A stretch of DNA of 64,000 nucleotides, taken from Terrimesophilobacter sp963702165. GTDB taxonomy: Bacteria; Actinomycetota; Actinomycetes; Actinomycetales; Microbacteriaceae. A program made the position numbers and the translations under genes. The notes beneath the pieces are model-generated. The model ran no database searches and was not told the origin of the DNA. It saw only the letters and a program-made list of their open reading frames with translations. The DNA is taken from contig OY969722.1 in the NCBI GenBank assembly GCA_963702165.1, positions 558,001 to 622,000 on the forward strand. The letters are read 5' to 3'. Each line of letters opens with the position of its first letter. Position 1 is the first letter of the stretch. Below, one piece after another: positions 63,209 through 64,000 of this stretch.

Positions 63209-64000
63209 ATGGCAGAGCAGATCCACATCCCCGTCAAGCTGGACCGCAGCATCGAGCTGTTGTCACCGGCGATCAGCGCGCCCGGCGCGGTGCTCGTCGA
63301 CGCCACGCTCGGCATGGGCGGCCACTCCGCGGCGTTCCTTGAGCGCTTCCCGCAGCTGACGCTCGTCGGCATTGACCGCGATGAGCAGGCGCTGGCGATT
63401 GCGGGGGAGCGTCTTGCCCCATTCGGAGACCGCGTTCATTTGGTCCACGCGGTCTACGACGAGCTGCCCCGCGTGCTGGGCGACCTGGGCATCCCGGCGG
63501 TGCAGGGTGAGCTGTTCGACCTCGGCGTCTCCTCGCTGCAGCTTGACCGCGCGGAGCGCGGTTTCGCCTACGCGCAGGACGCCCCACTCGACATGCGGAT
63601 GGACCCGACCGCGCCGCTCACCGCCGAGCGCGTGCTCGCCGAGTACAGCGAGGCAGAGCTGCGGCGCATCTTTTACCAGTACGGCGAGGAGAAGCTCGCA
63701 CCTCGTTTCGCCCGCAAGATCGTCGAGAGCAGGCAGGCATCCCCTCTCACCTCGTCCGCTCAGCTGGTGGAGTTGATCGACAAGGCGACGCCGGCGGCTG
63801 TCCGGCGCGCCGGGCATCCGGCGAAACGCGTCTTCCAGGCACTCCGGATCGAGGTCAACCAGGAGCTGGCGGTGCTCGAGCGGGCAATCCCAGCCGCGGT
63901 AGACGCGCTCGCCCCCGGTGGGCGGATCGTCGTGCTGGCCTACCAGTCGCTGGAGGACCGGATCGTCAAGCGTGTGTTCGCGGCGCGCTCCACCTCGAGT
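63209..64000 (+). CDS. rsmH: 16S rRNA m4C1402 methyltransferase (cut by window end)
   Basis: Partial, 264 codons of about 320 expected. Motif I is VLVDATLGMGGHSAAFLERF, followed by VGIDRDEQAL, FDLGVSSLQLDRAERGFAYA with the substrate loop, and the helix AKRVFQALRIEVNQELAVLE. RsmH methylates N4 of C1402 in the decoding site of 16S rRNA. The ATG at 63209 has a weak site upstream. Second gene of the dcw cluster; the rest of the cluster lies beyond the window. Confidence 0.96.
   Translation, partial: MAEQIHIPVKLDRSIELLSPAISAPGAVLVDATLGMGGHSAAFLERFPQLTLVGIDRDEQALAIAGERLAPFGDRVHLVHAVYDELPRVLGDLGIPAVQGELFDLGVSSLQLDRAERGFAYAQDAPLDMRMDPTAPLTAERVLAEYSEAELRRIFYQYGEEKLAPRFARKIVESRQASPLTSSAQLVELIDKATPAAVRRAGHPAKRVFQALRIEVNQELAVLERAIPAAVDALAPGGRIVVLAYQSLEDRIVKRVFAARSTSS

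Overview
ORGANISM. The window is GC-rich, densely packed chromosomal DNA with frequent GTG and TTG starts, several start codons 6-7 nt downstream of a TAnnnT-type -10 box (likely leaderless transcripts), an Rv2175c-type regulator, GarA, FtsR and a PASTA-domain Ser/Thr kinase. This points to an actinobacterium, most probably family Microbacteriaceae; that assignment is inference from gene content and style, not from a database search. LAYOUT. (1) 0-4 kb: PucR regulator divergent from a frameshifted zinc alcohol dehydrogenase and an APC permease. (2) 4-10.4 kb: methyltransferase, MpaB-type DUF2236 protein and membrane proteins of unknown role. (3) 10.4-17 kb, all minus strand: a GT4 glycosyltransferase / glycogen-debranching / flavin-reductase-fold operon, NAD(P)HX repair dehydratase, phosphatase and small enzymes. 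(4) 17-21.2 kb: a giant LuxR-type ATPase regulator divergent from a MerR regulator plus SDR pair, with a palindromic operator between them. (5) 21.2-26.3 kb: LigD-type polymerase domain, a LolA-like protein with an ABC exporter, and a ligase gene broken by two frameshifts. (6) 26.4-34.8 kb: DUF503, GapB-type GAPDH, a remnant sigma factor, a J-domain/NERD protein, malate dehydrogenase, a sigma factor-ogt-tag alkylation-repair operon, and an amine oxidase whose FAD-binding segments are in permuted order. (7) 34.8-41.9 kb: phospholipid synthase, garA, ftsR, a second MerR, ParA, pyruvate carboxylase. (8) 41.9-47.1 kb: LysR regulator divergent from a transporter-amidohydrolase-deacylase catabolic operon. 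(9) 47.3-64 kb: MinD/ParA-like ATPase, peptide deformylase, acyl-CoA ligase, PlsC, class II DAHP synthase, PASTA kinase, LysM hydrolase, Rv2175c homologue, BCCT transporter, cobalamin adenosyltransferase-like protein, polyprenyl synthase, DUF3040 protein, and the start of the division/cell-wall cluster (mraZ, rsmH, cut by the window end). From memory, the gene set in 49-64 kb resembles M. tuberculosis Rv2165c-Rv2187. HIGHLIGHTS. The most unusual gene is the flavin amine oxidase at 32740-34158: the segment normally at its C-terminus sits before the Rossmann motif and is absent from the C-terminus, as in a circular permutation. Three families of intergenic palindromes occur, one a polar 64-bp element in three copies. 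The 10-mer CATCCGGATG and its half-site seem over-represented. Nine single-base frameshifts (eight net +1) affect three genes, six of them within about 300 bp at the 3' end of the PASTA kinase, which may be sequencing error rather than biology. No tRNA, rRNA, CRISPR array, insertion sequence or prophage was seen, and no stretch over 300 bp lacks a gene or pseudogene.
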